Both the position numbers and the translations under genes were made by a program. DNA of 64,000 bases from Macrothele yani (Eukaryota > Arthropoda > Arachnida > Araneae > Macrothelidae): positions 48,068,905 to 48,132,904 of the forward strand of contig CM077010.1 in NCBI GenBank assembly GCA_039090855.1, in the 5' to 3' direction. The notes under the pieces were generated by a model. The model searched no databases, was not told the DNA's origin, and saw only the letters and a program-made list of their open reading frames with translations. This document shows positions 1-10,482 of this stretch, in pieces. Numbering within the stretch: the stretch's first letter is position 1; each line of letters opens with the position of its first letter.

Positions 1-59
1 GAGAAACGGCATGCAGGTAAAGTACACCTTTATGATCAAAGAAAATTATCATCATCACT

Positions 60-556
60 TTCCCAGTTGATTTGGTTTGGCGGAATTTTTTCGGAGGAGG
101 CGAACTTGTATGTTTCCAGACACTCGTTGAGCGCTTCGAGAGGAGGTCGAAATAATAGACCCACGTTTCATCGGCAGTTATTGCTGTGTTTACAAAGTTT
201 GGATCCTTTGCAATCATTTGTTTCCACTCATGACACACCTGAACTCTGGCTAACAATTGTTTTCCCGTAAGGTGATGATGTATCCATCTGGAACATACGA
301 TACAGCATTAATTTGTCGCGTAGAATGCGGAATGCCGACATGTCTTCACACGTCATTCGTCGATCTTCTCGCAGGATTGCCCAAACAGTGTTAGCAATAT
401 GCTCCGTAACAACACTTTCAGGTTAACCAGGCCTAGGAGCGAGATCTGCCGACAAACGTTCTTTTTTGAAATCATGGTGGTATCTAAAAATCGTTGACTC
501 ACCCAAGAATTTATCTTCGTAAACGGTTTTTATTAAATCAACTGCCTCTGGAGCCT
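60..556 (-). pseudogene. mariner transposase relic (N-terminal to catalytic part)
   Basis: Read on the minus strand in several frames, this resembles the middle of a mariner transposase. It has a helix-turn-helix-like stretch ('LIKTVYEDKFLGESTIFRYH'), a '.DRRMTCEDM' segment, and the region that in the family holds the first catalytic Asp (a 'DETWVYYFD'-like stretch near 130-180). Frames change several times and stops interrupt it, so no protein can be made. It ends at about 557, where a SINE C copy begins, and the window cuts off what lies to the left. Assignment rests on the order of motifs; the mariner subfamily is not determined. Confidence 0.6.
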
Positions 557-705
557 ATGACGAAGTAAATTTCTTCATTTTTATGCCAGGGGCGGAATTC
601 GAAACTCTTGGCTCCGGAGCTCCGAGTGCTATCCACTATACTGCACTGGCATGTGTTCTCACTGCTATCTGCCTTTATCTCATGTGCGTACTGTGGGGCA
701 GGCAC
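557..705 (-). repeat. SINE C copy, diverged (tRNA-like head)
   Basis: Shares the tail 'gacgaagtaaatttc', a degenerate B-box region near 592-605 and the 'ctatctgcctttat' leader with the better copies at 8314, 32023, 32449 and 60082. It is in reverse orientation and too diverged in the head to act as a Pol III template. Confidence 0.6.
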
Positions 706-818
706 GGCGTGAGCCGTTATTTACCCAAACGATAGCAACATCTTATCGCACAACGCTTTTCACTTCTTAACTCTGAATCACTCACCTCCATAGCTCTATG
801 GAGAAATGCAGGCGCACC

Positions 819-1466
819 TTAAGGTGGTTCCACCTAAAATCTGTGCCTTATGTTTCCAATGGTAAAACTTCTGTACATATTTTCTTCGCAATTAGTGCAT
901 TCCCAAGGATGAAAATTTGCACATCGATAAAACTAACTTTAAGTTATAGAATGGGATACTTAATACTTGCTCAAACATAACCATAATTATATTAAAAATC
1001 AATCATTTTTCATTGAGTAATGTTCAGGCCTGTTAATAAATGGCGCGCTGGCCTCTGATCATTCGTCCGTAAGGGGTCCGGGTTCGAATCCCGGTCAAGC
1101 ATGGATGTTGTGTTTGTCTTACGGCACTGGCTCTCTCCCTTCCCTGGAACCAGTGACCCTAAATTAGGGACGGGCGACTGCTTATAGCCCATTGAGTTGC
1201 TCACGGTGGTAGTTAAACCTCCAACCAAAAAAAAAAAAAAAGTGGCGCGACTTGTACATTGATGACGTCAGTAGAGAAATAAATGTTGGATTGCTTAATT
1301 ATGGTTATGTTTTAGCAAGTATTAAGTATCTCATGCTATAACTCAAAGTTAGTTTTATCGATGTGCAAATTTTCATCCTTGAGAATACATTAAGTGCGAA
1401 GAAAATATGTACAGAAGTTTTACCATTGGGAACATAAGGCAGAGATTTTAGGTGGAACCACCTTAA
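819..1466. mobile_element. TTAA-flanked long inverted-repeat element, copy 1
   Basis: Two arms of roughly 170 bp face each other (823-990 and 1295-1462), starting 'GGTGGTTCCACCT' and mirrored at the other end. TTAA lies directly outside each arm (819-822 and 1463-1466), the target duplication typical of piggyBac-type insertion. The spacer holds a 5'-truncated SINE A. No transposase is encoded, so this is a non-autonomous element. The terminal 14 bases are themselves nearly palindromic. Other copies lie at 30955-31415 (rearranged) and 60628-61074. Confidence 0.8.
1048..1242 (+). repeat. SINE A, 5'-truncated, inside the TTAA element
   Basis: Starts within the tRNA-like head (A box missing), keeps the B box 'GGTTCGAATCC' at about 1081 and the SINE A body, and ends in a run of A. 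'tggcgcg' at 1041-1047 and 1243-1249 is the target duplication. The same spacer without the SINE is seen near 60850, which confirms the insertion. Confidence 0.85.
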
Positions 1467-1492
1467 ACAACTGCGTAATAACAAAACCAGAG

Positions 1493-1721
1493 CCGCCCCC
1501 GGTGGCGCAGTGGTCTAAGGCGCTGGCCTCTGATCATTCGTCCGTAAGGGGTCCGGGTTCGAATCCCGGTCAGGCATGGATGTTGTGTTTGTCTTACGGC
1601 ACTGGCTCTCTCCCTTCCCTGGAACCAGTGACCCTAAATTAGGGACGGGTTACTGCTTATAGCCCATTGAGTTGCTCACGGTGGTCGTTAAACCTCCAAT
1701 CAAAGAAAAAAAAAAAAAAAC
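1493..1721 (+). repeat. SINE A, full length with poly(A)
   Basis: The tRNA-derived head has A box 'TGGCGCAGTGG' near 1503 and B box 'GGTTCGAATCC' near 1556, with a long variable-arm-like insert. A conserved body of about 130 bp follows ('gggacgg..actgcttatagccc..ttgctcacggtgg') and an A-rich tail. Other copies: 1048, 22610 (-), 42712 (-, fragment), 50023 (-), 50242 (-, variant) and 61270. Confidence 0.85.
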
Positions 1722-2694
1722 AGATTCGTCTGCCACGGCTAATTACTGTTGCCATAGATACTTCCTTAATTCAGTTAGTCGCCTCTGTGGTTATTTTTCC
1801 CCTTCGAACTGTTGCCAACTAAAAAAAATTATCTCAGTTTTTATGGAAGGGCCTTTGTAAATATAACTTATTTATTTCAAAAACGTAATATTATAAACGA
1901 CCGCTGCTATACAAGATTCCTCGACATACGTCTACTCCGACAAGAGCTGGAATGCGAGTTTTGTTACAGAAATGAAATCAAGCATTTACAAATGAGTAAC
2001 TTACTAAAAATGGTGCCACATATTTACAAATGACGTCACACACCACGTTTTCAATCCTATTTCGAAAAGTGGAAACATCATGTCCGAAGACGGATATTAC
2101 AACATAAAAAATTTTCTTAATATATTTTAAAATGAAGACGGCATTTTTAATTAGCAAAGTTTTCAACAAATATTTTTTTCTGGTTGTAAGCATGTAGGAC
2201 GTAGGTACTTCGCCACGATAATGACGTTTTCTAATCCAGAATTCGAGGGTGGATGTTTCTAAAAATTAGCGTGCGTGGTCATAAAAACTGACACCCTCAG
2301 GAAAAAAAAACAGATTCTGGCTTCCGCAGTATTAGTGTTAACACCTGCTGCCGTCAACTAAAGGAAGTAGCAATAATCTTCCCTTCCACTCCAGTGTTCT
2401 CAGTCCCTTTTCTCCTTTGATCCAAAAGAAAAAGAAGAGTTGGTAGCAACTTTTCCCCAAGCAGCTTGTCCTAGTCATAAAGAGGATTAATGATACTGAT
2501 TTCCAACTCGAGCCATAACACATGAAAAGACCCCAATCAATGTTGTTCAGTTATCACCCTGTTTTATCATTACTGAGTTTCAGAGCCGTATCCTTACATG
2601 CTAAGACGCATTTGTTGTTTTCACGTTGCATTAGGTTGCTGCAGATGAAATGCGGAAATATTCATAGAAACTTCAAACACCCAAAATACGGTGG
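1722..2694. other. no recognisable feature
   Basis: AT-rich sequence with short open stretches only. No protein similarity, terminal repeat or RNA gene was recognised. Confidence 0.5.
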
Positions 2695-2779
2695 AAAATA
2701 AATTTTGCTACTCAAAATAATCACCACCAGTAGGAACACATTTCCCCCAATGAGATGCAAGCTTCTGTATGCCTTCAGT

Positions 2780-2930
2780 GAAAATAGGAATTTGTCGGAG
2801 ACGGGGATCGAAACTGCGTCTCCTCGCTCAGGAGTGAGTTGCTCTAACCGACTAAGCTACACCGACGGAATGTATCGCTGCAGATTTGTCGTCTTGACAC
2901 GTACTTCACCTCTTTAGTACGTTACATCAT
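2780..2930 (-). repeat. SINE B, short copy
   Basis: A reverse-oriented tRNA-like head (B-box-like 'gggatcgaaac' near 2803; A-box-like 'gactaagctacaccgac' near 2853) plus the family leader 'tgtcaagacgacaaatctgcagcgat' in reverse (about 2872-2916). It abuts the tail of the next SINE B. Confidence 0.75.
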
Positions 2931-2934
2931 CCCC

Positions 2935-3212
2935 CCCCCTCCCTTTCTTTTTTGAAGCGAAGGAACCTTTCATTAATTCCAGACGATGTGTGGAACGAAC
3001 ATCACACATTTTTCGAAGAACCCAACGGCCAGTAAATCCATTTTTACGTTTGGACGCCAATGTGAAAACAGGAATTTGCATGTGACAAAGATCTAAGTCG
3101 CGTCTCCCCGCTACGGAGTATGCTACTCTATCCGACTAAACAACACCGACGGTGTGTATCGCTGCAGATTTGTCGTCTTGACACGTGATTCACCTCCTTA
3201 GTACGTCACACT
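2935..3212 (-). repeat. SINE B, longer copy with body
   Basis: Leader, tRNA-like head (3080-3155) and a body with 'gatgtgtggaacgaacatca' (2982) that is shared with the plus-strand copy at 37262-37600. A T-rich stretch at about 2940-2955 represents the reversed tail. Confidence 0.75.
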
Positions 3213-4060
3213 TCGTAAAAAAAAAAAAATGCCGAACTTCCGGATGAAAATATTCCGAACTTCGTTGTGATAAAATAGTGAGCTTTATGAAAATCACGGA
3301 ATGCGGTTTCAACAGATATTTGAATGGGAAACGATTTACCCGGGAGAAAGGCATCCAGGTGCTTGAAGAAGTGACATTCCGTAAGGAAGAGATCTGGTGA
3401 ACAAGACGGATGAGGTAAGGTTTCGTACCTTAACCAGTATGCATGCATCTTCCGGATCGCCTAGCATGTGAAGTAGTGTCTCGCGTTATTATGGGGAAGT
3501 TTAGGTCAATGGCGACTGACTAGCCCCGGCAATTCGGTGGACAATTTTCCATGTGTAGTGTCAAGTTCTTAAAAATACCTGTGATGGTCTGACCTGGTTG
3601 TAAGAAGAAGGAGTGGATTACACCAGATGCGGACCATCAAACACCGACCATAGTCTTCCTCGGTTGGAGTATTATTAGATTTTGGATGCGTTTCGCGGCT
3701 TCACCAAGGTCGTGCCATTGTTCCAAACATTGGCAATTGTCATACAGCATCCATTCCTCATCGCACATGCCGAGGCGCCTCAAAATGTCGTTCGTTTGGT
3801 TGCATATAAGCAGAGAAGTGCAGACATCAAGTCGTCGCACTTTGTATTGTTCCGTCAACTCATGTGGGGCCCACTGATCTATTTTCTACACTTTGCCTAT
3901 AGCAGTTCAATGTCGGGAAGTGGGTGCATAGTGTACTCTGAGTTTCTTACCAAGTTCTCGTACCGTTTGACATAGTTCGTATTCAATCAAGGTCTACCGC
4001 GCGGTTCATTTGCAAAGCTCATATCATTGAACTTAGCGAATTAATGTTGTGTCTTGCGCT

Positions 4061-5065
4061 CACTAACGTTACTTTCTTCAAATAATGTATTGATATTGGG
4101 GGCTGCCTCCTATGTACGATGTCCAGAATATTGAATTGTGCTGTAGTCGCGTGTAGCTGAACATCTTAATTACACATAGAACTCACTTTCAATATTACGG
4201 GGCCAAAATTCAATAACTCAAGTCTACTTACAAGTATCCGAACTGCTTTCTATCGTCGTTAATCAAGCACGTCTAAAGGCTATAATCAGCAGTCTGTTAA
4301 TAAACAAATCTTTCAAAATACGAGACTTCAATCAACAATTGTTTCACAATCTGACAATTATCACTCTTTAAAATCAATCGGTTCTCTCAATACAAAACGT
4401 TCTTACAAGATTTGCTCGCTATGGGCTCGTCTCAACATTACATTTCGAAGAATCTCTTAACTAACATTGCAACACGAGCTCTTATCTCAGAAGACTTTGT
4501 CTGCGTTGCTTGCCCTTTGACCTGCTGTCAGTACTGCCAACATCAAATTCGTCGCGAGAAACTTTGTGGCTTTAAGTTTAGAATATTTAAGGAGAAGAAA
4601 CGAAATTTACTTAAGAACACAGGAACTCAAAGAACGGTTAAATTAGAGGTGTACGTCACAGGGTGCAAGGAATCGAGTAAAATTCTTTAAATAATGTGAC
4701 AAAAAGAAAGCTGCTTTTTTCAAGAAGTAAAAGCAAACGAAGTAAATAAAAAGACAGAGAAGGAATTCTTCAATACACACATGCATAATATTGGATTGGT
4801 GCGAATGAAATGTCCGGCGCAAACGAGCAGTGGAGACAGGCCCCCACCACAGTGGAATGGAACCACCCACAGGTGTTGCGGTTATTACGTCACAGAGTTA
4901 CTATAAATAGCTAGCACGTGTGTGAAGAACAAGGTTCAGGCGTGGTTTGTTTGGACGTAACGTGGCTTGCAAAGGAAACCTGCAGAAGCTGGATTTGAGA
5001 GTCATATTCCTATATGAATTCAAACTAGGCCATTCTGAAGGAATTGCCGCTCGAGGCGGGGTGAG
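4061..5065. other. no gene recognised; possible promoter inside
   Basis: Apart from the promoter-like cluster near 4887-4913 I see no gene, repeat or RNA in this stretch. Confidence 0.45.
4887..4913 (+). promoter_or_regulatory. promoter-like cluster: CRE-like site plus TATA box
   Basis: 'ttacgtcac' (4884-4892) is followed by 'ctataaatag' (4901-4910) and an E-box 'cacgtg' (4915-4920), a spacing compatible with a Pol II promoter firing near 4930. It sits about 370 bp before the THAP reading frame, but outside the candidate left terminal repeat of the P-type element at 5066. It may therefore belong to older flanking DNA. Sequence motif only. Confidence 0.3.
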
Positions 5066-5281
5066 TTTTGTGACGTCAAAGGTGCAAACGGAGTTAGCAG
5101 TGGGGTCAAAGTTCATACTCCCAACCTATCTATAGTGCACGTTCTTTCTGTTATTTATGCAAAGTTTCAGCGACTTTTGTCCAGTATTTTGCAAGTGATA
5201 CACGTTTTGCTGTGAGTTAATGGTCAGTTGAGAAATATTTTTTATTAACATATTTGTTAAAAGCAGCTTTTTTTAATAGAT

Positions 5282-7851
5282 ATGCATGGAAGCGCTGTTG
5301 CGTGTTGTGCCAACAGCGAAAGATCTACATATTCCAATTTAACTTTTCATCGAATCCCAAAGGGCAGTTTGAGAAAAGCCTGGATTAACTCATGTCGACG
5401 AAAAGACGCATTTAACCCTCACAACGCCAAAATATGCTCTGCCCATTTTGATGATGAGGATTTTGAGAGAGATTTAAAAAGCGAATTAATAGGATGCAGT
5501 TCTCGCCGTCGACTGAAAAAAGGTGCGATTCCTCACGTTAATATATTTGGCAGTTGTACTTCAAGCACAAATCAAGAAAGATCAAAACGTGCTGAAAAAA
5601 GAAAATCTCAGCAGTTTTTGTCGGAAGTAACGCAGAATTTTACATCGAAGAAGGCAAGATTGAGTCCAGATTTGCAAGTTCAACCTGCTGACGAGATAAC
5701 TGAACGTGATTCTGCTACATTATTTAGCTTGGAAACCGAAATAGAAGCCCAGGAAAAGGAAATTTCATCCTTAAGAAATTATATAGAAAAGCTCAACAAA
5801 GTAAATTCTGAGTTACGATCGAAACTTCAGTATTGGCAAAGCAAAGTTAAAATAAATTATTTGAAAACTAGAAATTTACGATCTGAAGATGCATTTTTGA
5901 AGAAAAAAAAACACATTGTGTATTATTGCTGAAGAAAAAGGTGAAAAGGCAAAAGAAATTTTGAGTAGAATTTTTCAAAAGCTCATATTTCTTCCCTTTC
6001 AAGGAAACAAAATGTCAGATGGTCAATTTCTGATATAGTGACAGCTTTATCATGACGAGGCTTGTCAAAATAAGCTTACAGTTTTATTAGAAATCAGATA
6101 AACATTCCACTACCTGGTGTGACCACTTTGAAGCGTTGGTTGTCTGGAATGAAAATTTCCCCAGGACTCTTACGGGATGTTTTCGTACTACTGGCCCAAA
6201 ATGCAAAAACTTGCTCCATGTTTGACAAAATTTGCATTATAGTGATGGATGAGATGAGTACTGATGCGAAAATTTCATACGATCATGCTAAAGATGCTAT
6301 TTTGGGATCATATAAATCAGTACAAGTTGTAATGTTACGTAGCTTAACAAATTCATGGAAGCAGCCTGTATTTTAGGACTTTGACTGTAAAATGAGTAAA
6401 TATTTGTTGGGAAAAATAATTTTGGAAATTGAAAAGATCGGACTCCAAGTGGTTGGTTTAACTCGGATTTAGGAGGCGGAAATCAGGCTTTGTGGAAGGA
6501 ATTAGAAATAAGCATTAACAGAACTAGCTTTCCTAATATTTGGGATAACTCCAGGAATATTTTTTGTGTTTGCTGATGTTCCACATTTGCTGAAGCTGCT
6601 AAGGAATCATTTTTTGGACAGAGGCATTAAACTCCCAACTAGTGAAGTAATCACTAGCAAAGTTCTTTTTCAGCTTATTGAAAAAGATAAAGGCGAACTG
6701 AAAATTTGTCACAAGTTTTCAGAAAAACATCTTTTAGTTAAAAAGGCAGAAAGGATGAAGGTTGCTTTTGCTGCACAGGCATTTTTCTTGCATGTTGCGA
6801 AAGCTATAAGATATTTATTTCCTAATGAAAGTCCAACAGCAGATTTCATTGAATTGGTGAATAACGCGTTTGACGTCCTGAATTCACGTTGCCCTTCTGA
6901 CGATAACTTATTAAAAAGGGGGTATGGACAACATATATATGAACAGGTTGCAATATTAAACAGAATGAAAGAAACTGTGGAGGAAATGCGCATCTTGAGA
7001 AAAAAAAAATATTTTGCCATTCCAGCAGGGCTTCATTGTTTCTATCATATCTTTAAAAAAATTATATGCTTATTTACAAAATGTAGGAATTAAATATATA
7101 CTAACCTGCCGTCTCAACCAGAACTGTCTTGAAAATTTATTTTCACAAATTCGAGGTATGGGACGTGGATATGATCACCCTATTCCGTGCGAATTCAAAT
7201 ACAGGTTAAGATTACTGTTATTGAGCGGGCAGCTTCCAGAACCGTCGTGTGATTCCAACGTACGGGATGAGGGAATAAAATGTTTGACTTCCATATACTT
7301 ACGTGGATCACCTCTACCATCATCCGACGAATCAGAAGCTGAGAAAATTGAAAATGGATTTTTGTCAACAAATCATCAATTTGTGAAACAAAAAATTTGC
7401 AGCGTATTAAAACACAATCATCCTGCTTCATCCTTGAGTTCAGAAACAGAAGAAGATGCTCTCCAATACATAGCTGGTTATTTGGCATTTCGTTCTGGGA
7501 ATCCGCAACTAAAATGTGATAATCCGGAGTCTCTGGAACTTAATAACTGGATCCAGCATATCAGTAGAGGTGGGCTTACCTATCCTGCAAGCTCTTGGAT
7601 GGAAACTGTACAAAAATTCGAAACTGTTTTTGAAAATCTACGGAGTACAACTTGTAAAATATCACGGTATAGTTAATCATTTGTCTTTGGAACTCAAAAA
7701 AGTGTTTCCAGAAGTAGATGAAAAAATTGTACATCTTTACGCAAAATTGAGGATTTTTATTAGAATTAAATTCCTTAATACTTGTACGACGAAAGTGAGA
7801 AATATAAGAACAAATAACAAAAATAAACAGTGGGCAAAAAGTTCTCCATAA
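5282..7851 (+). pseudogene. THAP-domain P-type transposase (THAP9-like), broken
   Basis: P-type transposases cut and paste DNA in the nucleus. The N-terminal 90 residues form a THAP zinc finger: 'VACCANSER', 'FHRIPKGSLRKAWINSC', 'ICSAHF' and a closing 'AIPHVN'. The first zinc ligand position is Ser (residue 4), where the family has Cys (C-x4-C). A Leu/Lys-rich coiled coil follows (about residues 145-190). The RNase-H-like core shows 'VMDEMS' (about 6245), 'FADVPHLLKLLRN' (6570) and 'RLNQNCLENLFSQIR' (7120), the places of the three acidic catalytic residues in Drosophila P transposase. The C-terminal 'KLRIFIRIKFLN' is also typical. The frame is lost near 5930, stops follow near 6050 and 6376, and two more shifts occur near 7010-7090 and 7530-7680. 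A decayed element is more likely than a domesticated gene. Confidence 0.85.
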
Positions 7852-8313
7852 AAGTAAAACGAACTCATAACTGAGAAGTATTTCAAGCTCAAAATGGCAT
7901 GTGCTTTGCATTTCTGTTACATTAATATGGCATTTTTTTTACTGAGAATGAAGGAATATGTGCTCAGTTGCTAAATGTTACAAATAATATCATACAGCAT
8001 CTTAAAATAAACATTAGAATTTCTTTTTTATTCGGAATGTAAAACTCATGTTTTTCATTATTTGCAGCTATCTGTAGATAACACTCTAGTACTTGATATT
8101 CTTTTTCTTTAATAACGCGTTCACAGAATGAAATGTTTTTTTTAATGTTCAACACCCAACGCCCAGCTAAAGGTTTGAAAACAGCTATATATTTCATGTA
8201 CATACCTGAAAATCAAACACGAAACTTATCAACTTTCATAGCGTTTACAACTCTTAAACTTTAGTTTAAAAAAAGTGGCAAAAGTATTTGCATGGTTTAT
8301 AATAAATTATAAC

Positions 8314-8475
8314 GAAGTATATTTCTCCGTCATTTCTGTCCACGCCAGGATTCGAACCCGGATCCCCTCACTCCGGAATAAGTCACTCTACCAATTGAGC
8401 TACGCGGACGTTTTATTCTGATTCCTATCTGCCTTTATGTCGTGTGCGTCCTTCTGGCAGGTACGTCACATTTCC
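8314..8475 (-). repeat. SINE C copy
   Basis: The reverse tRNA-like head has B box 'GGATTCGAACCCGG' (about 8349-8362, as read on plus) and A-box-like 'ccaattgagctacgc' (8391-8405), with the 'ttataacgaagtatatttctc' tail to the left and the leader 'gcctttatgtcgtgtgcgtc' to the right. It lies in the 3' non-coding part of the P-type element. Confidence 0.8.
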
Positions 8476-8849
8476 TGCTACGTTACAAAATGGCAGAATT
8501 GCGTCTTTTATACTGTCTACTTAAATACTTCATTTTTTTGCGATTTTATTTTTGACTTTAAAAAGTTTCTAAGCGCAAATTCTGATTGTTCAACATTTAG
8601 TTTTTCAATATATTTAGATTTCTTTTGTAAATCGAAATACAGTTTTTTGTCATGTATTTGAAGATACTGCCCATTAATGCCGTGGAACATATTCTGAAAT
8701 ATTTAAAATAAGAGTTTGTCATAAGAAGACTTGACTGTTTTAATCCCAAAGTGTTCTCAAAAGTTTATAAAACGCTAAGCAGAAAACTTCGATCCTTTGG
8801 ATTCTGTGCACCTTTGACGTCACAGGGGTGTGGTACCAAGTAGCCAATA

Positions 8850-9565
8850 CCGTTTGATCGGCTTATGGACCTACCTGTTCTATCTATTTACCTTGGCGCT
8901 GGGTAAGGTCAAAAAGCTGGACATATGGCTGCCGCGTGAGTTGACAATTGCCAACTTGCCAGGAATAAACAGGAACCTCTACTGCATCGAATCGTCACTT
9001 ACGACGAGAAATGGATCCTTTCTGATAATCTGCACAACGGTTAAGCAAGGCACAGCCTACTGGACGGTATCCTAAGCCACATTTACACACCAAAAAAACT
9101 ATGCTTCTTGTGTGGTGGTCAACAGTACGGATACTTAATCGGAGTTTCTTGGCATGAGGCCAAACCATCACTGCAGAAAGTTATTGTGCTGAATTACACC
9201 AGATGCACCAAAACTTTCTGCAGAAAAAACCGGTTTTGGTAAACAGGCATGGTGTTCTTCTGCTCCAGGACAAAGCCGCCCTCATGTCGCACAACGAACG
9301 ATGCTGATACTAAGTGTCTTGGGCTATGAAGCACTGGCTCATCCTGCCTATTCTCCGGACTTGTCTCCGACAGACTATCATCTGTTTCGTCGCCTGGATC
9401 ATTCCTGTCCGGGAAACAACTCACGACAGACATCGAAGTTCAACATGCAGTTAATGTCTTCTACCGGTCACAGCCGCAAGACGGTCTTCGTTCCGGGATC
9501 ATGGCTTTGCCGGACAGATGGCAACTATGTGTCGATGCCGAGGAGATTATTCTGCCTAGGTAAGT
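8850..9565 (+). pseudogene. mariner transposase relic (C-terminal half)
   Basis: The plus strand gives 'VKKLDIWLPRELTIANL' (about 8910), the family's VKKLD-W-PHEL segment. A degenerate first-Asp region and a 'LCFLCGGQQYG'-like stretch (about 9100) follow. Then come 'HPAYSPDLSPTDYHLFRRLD' (9340-9395), with the third catalytic Asp, and a C-terminal 'ALPDRWQLCVDAEE' (9510). Several frameshifts separate the pieces, and the second-Asp motif is lost around 9260-9300. It begins about 25 bp after the P-type element ends. Confidence 0.75.
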
Positions 9566-10004
9566 TGTCCTACTTTTCCGTTGTCGCTATCCACATGCGA
9601 TGGTCCTTTACCGGACATTTCAATCGCACCAACCCAATACATACCAACACCGGCACAAGGCATGTTTGCGCCTTGATGAAAAATGTCACTTCGGAGCCCC
9701 TTTGTGAGCTTTTTGCTCGTCAAGATTTACATAATGTTTTCGAGTTTAACATATTCATATGCATTTGGCTGTTCCCCATTCCAGTTCCGAAAATTCAGGG
9801 ATAAGGTTCTCTAGTATCCTTCAAGTACTTAGTAACAGAAATTGTCACGGGTAAATGGTGATTGATCCAAGTCAAAAACATTTTAGATAGGAACTTCCCC
9901 CTCGTAAAATTATTGGGTTTACTATATTCAGCTAACCAGATCAGCTCCTATAATGCTTCTCACTGCACAGGAAACAGAGATAAAAATGCGCAGTTAATTT
10001 ATCA
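9566..10004. other. no recognisable feature
   Basis: No similarity, repeat or RNA gene recognised between the mariner relic and the LINE tail. Confidence 0.5.
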
Positions 10005-10482
10005 ATCTTCTTCTTTTTGGTTACTCAGTCCAAGGACTGGTTGTTCAGTAGTTGTACTCTGTCTCTCCATTCCTCTCTATTCACCGACGTTCTCTTCAAA
10101 TCATAGTATGTCCTAGTATTGGGGTCTTGGAGTAATTGTGCCACAAAACCATTCCTTGGTCGTCCTCTTCCTCTCTTGCCTTGAATTTTACTTTCCAAAA
10201 CTTTCAGAATCGGGCCTTCATGGCACAATGTGTGTCCCATCCATAACATTCTTCTTCTTTTAAACATATTGATCAAATTCCTAGGTTCTCCCACTCTTTC
10301 CAGGACCCCCTCATTATTCTTTCTATCGAGCCAGCTGATTATCTCCATTCTTCTATAGCTCCACATCTCATATGCCTCCAGTCTCTCCACTTCCCTCTTG
10401 GTCAATGTCCATGTCTCAGAACCGTAAAGAGCTACTGACCAAACATATGCCTTTAAAATTATCTTCCTCAGTTCTAAATCTA
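10005..10482 (-). pseudogene. LINE ORF2 3' end (RTE-like), part 1
   Basis: Read from the right on minus: 'WSVALYGSETWTLTKREVER', then 'RRRMLWMGHTLCHEGPI' and 'GKRGRGRPR', the post-RT region typical of RTE and related LINEs ('LYG.ETW.L...RRKW.GH.LR...GKRGRGRPR'). It ends with a TGA at about 10023 and a short purine tail (AAAAAGAAGAAG on minus) near 10010. The gene is interrupted at 10481 by Tc1-A copy 1 and resumes at 11894. It contains only the end of the protein, so the insertion is 5'-truncated. Confidence 0.75.

Larger units (their letters stand above)
2695..4060 (-). pseudogene. mariner transposase relic, split by two SINE B copies
   Basis: Minus-strand pieces follow family order from right to left. 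First comes 'RRLGMCDEEWMLYDN' (3740-3790, first catalytic Asp region, with DEKW changed to DEEW). Next is 'LPHPSCSPDLFLTECHFF' (3380-3425), the YSPDLSPTDYH-like third-Asp motif. The C-terminal 'GIQKLASHWGKCVPTGGDYF' lies at 2705-2765. Frames shift and stops occur throughout. The C-terminal piece is separated from the rest by the SINE B copies at 2780-3212. The catalytic Asp of SPD is retained, but the gene cannot be translated. Confidence 0.75.
5066..8824 (+). mobile_element. P-superfamily DNA transposon, decayed
   Basis: 'TGTGACGTCAAAGGTGCA' at 5069-5086 recurs inverted at 8807-8824, an 18-bp perfect terminal repeat enclosing the THAP/P-type transposase relic. Outside it, 'ggggtgag' (5058-5065) and 'ggggtgtg' (8825-8832) match in 7 of 8 positions, and 8 bp is the duplication length known for P elements. 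The 950 bp after the transposase is non-coding and holds a SINE C (8314-8475). Confidence 0.6.

Noticed and set aside
1493..1580. Functional tRNA gene at SINE heads (also 8340, 23130, 32060, 37320, 60115)
   Set aside because: A and B boxes are present, but the cloverleaf arms do not pair well, conserved bodies and tails follow, and several copies exist in both orientations. They are SINE heads.
5282..7851. Domesticated THAP9-like host gene
   Set aside because: Multiple frameshifts and stops plus candidate terminal repeats and target duplication favour a dead transposon.
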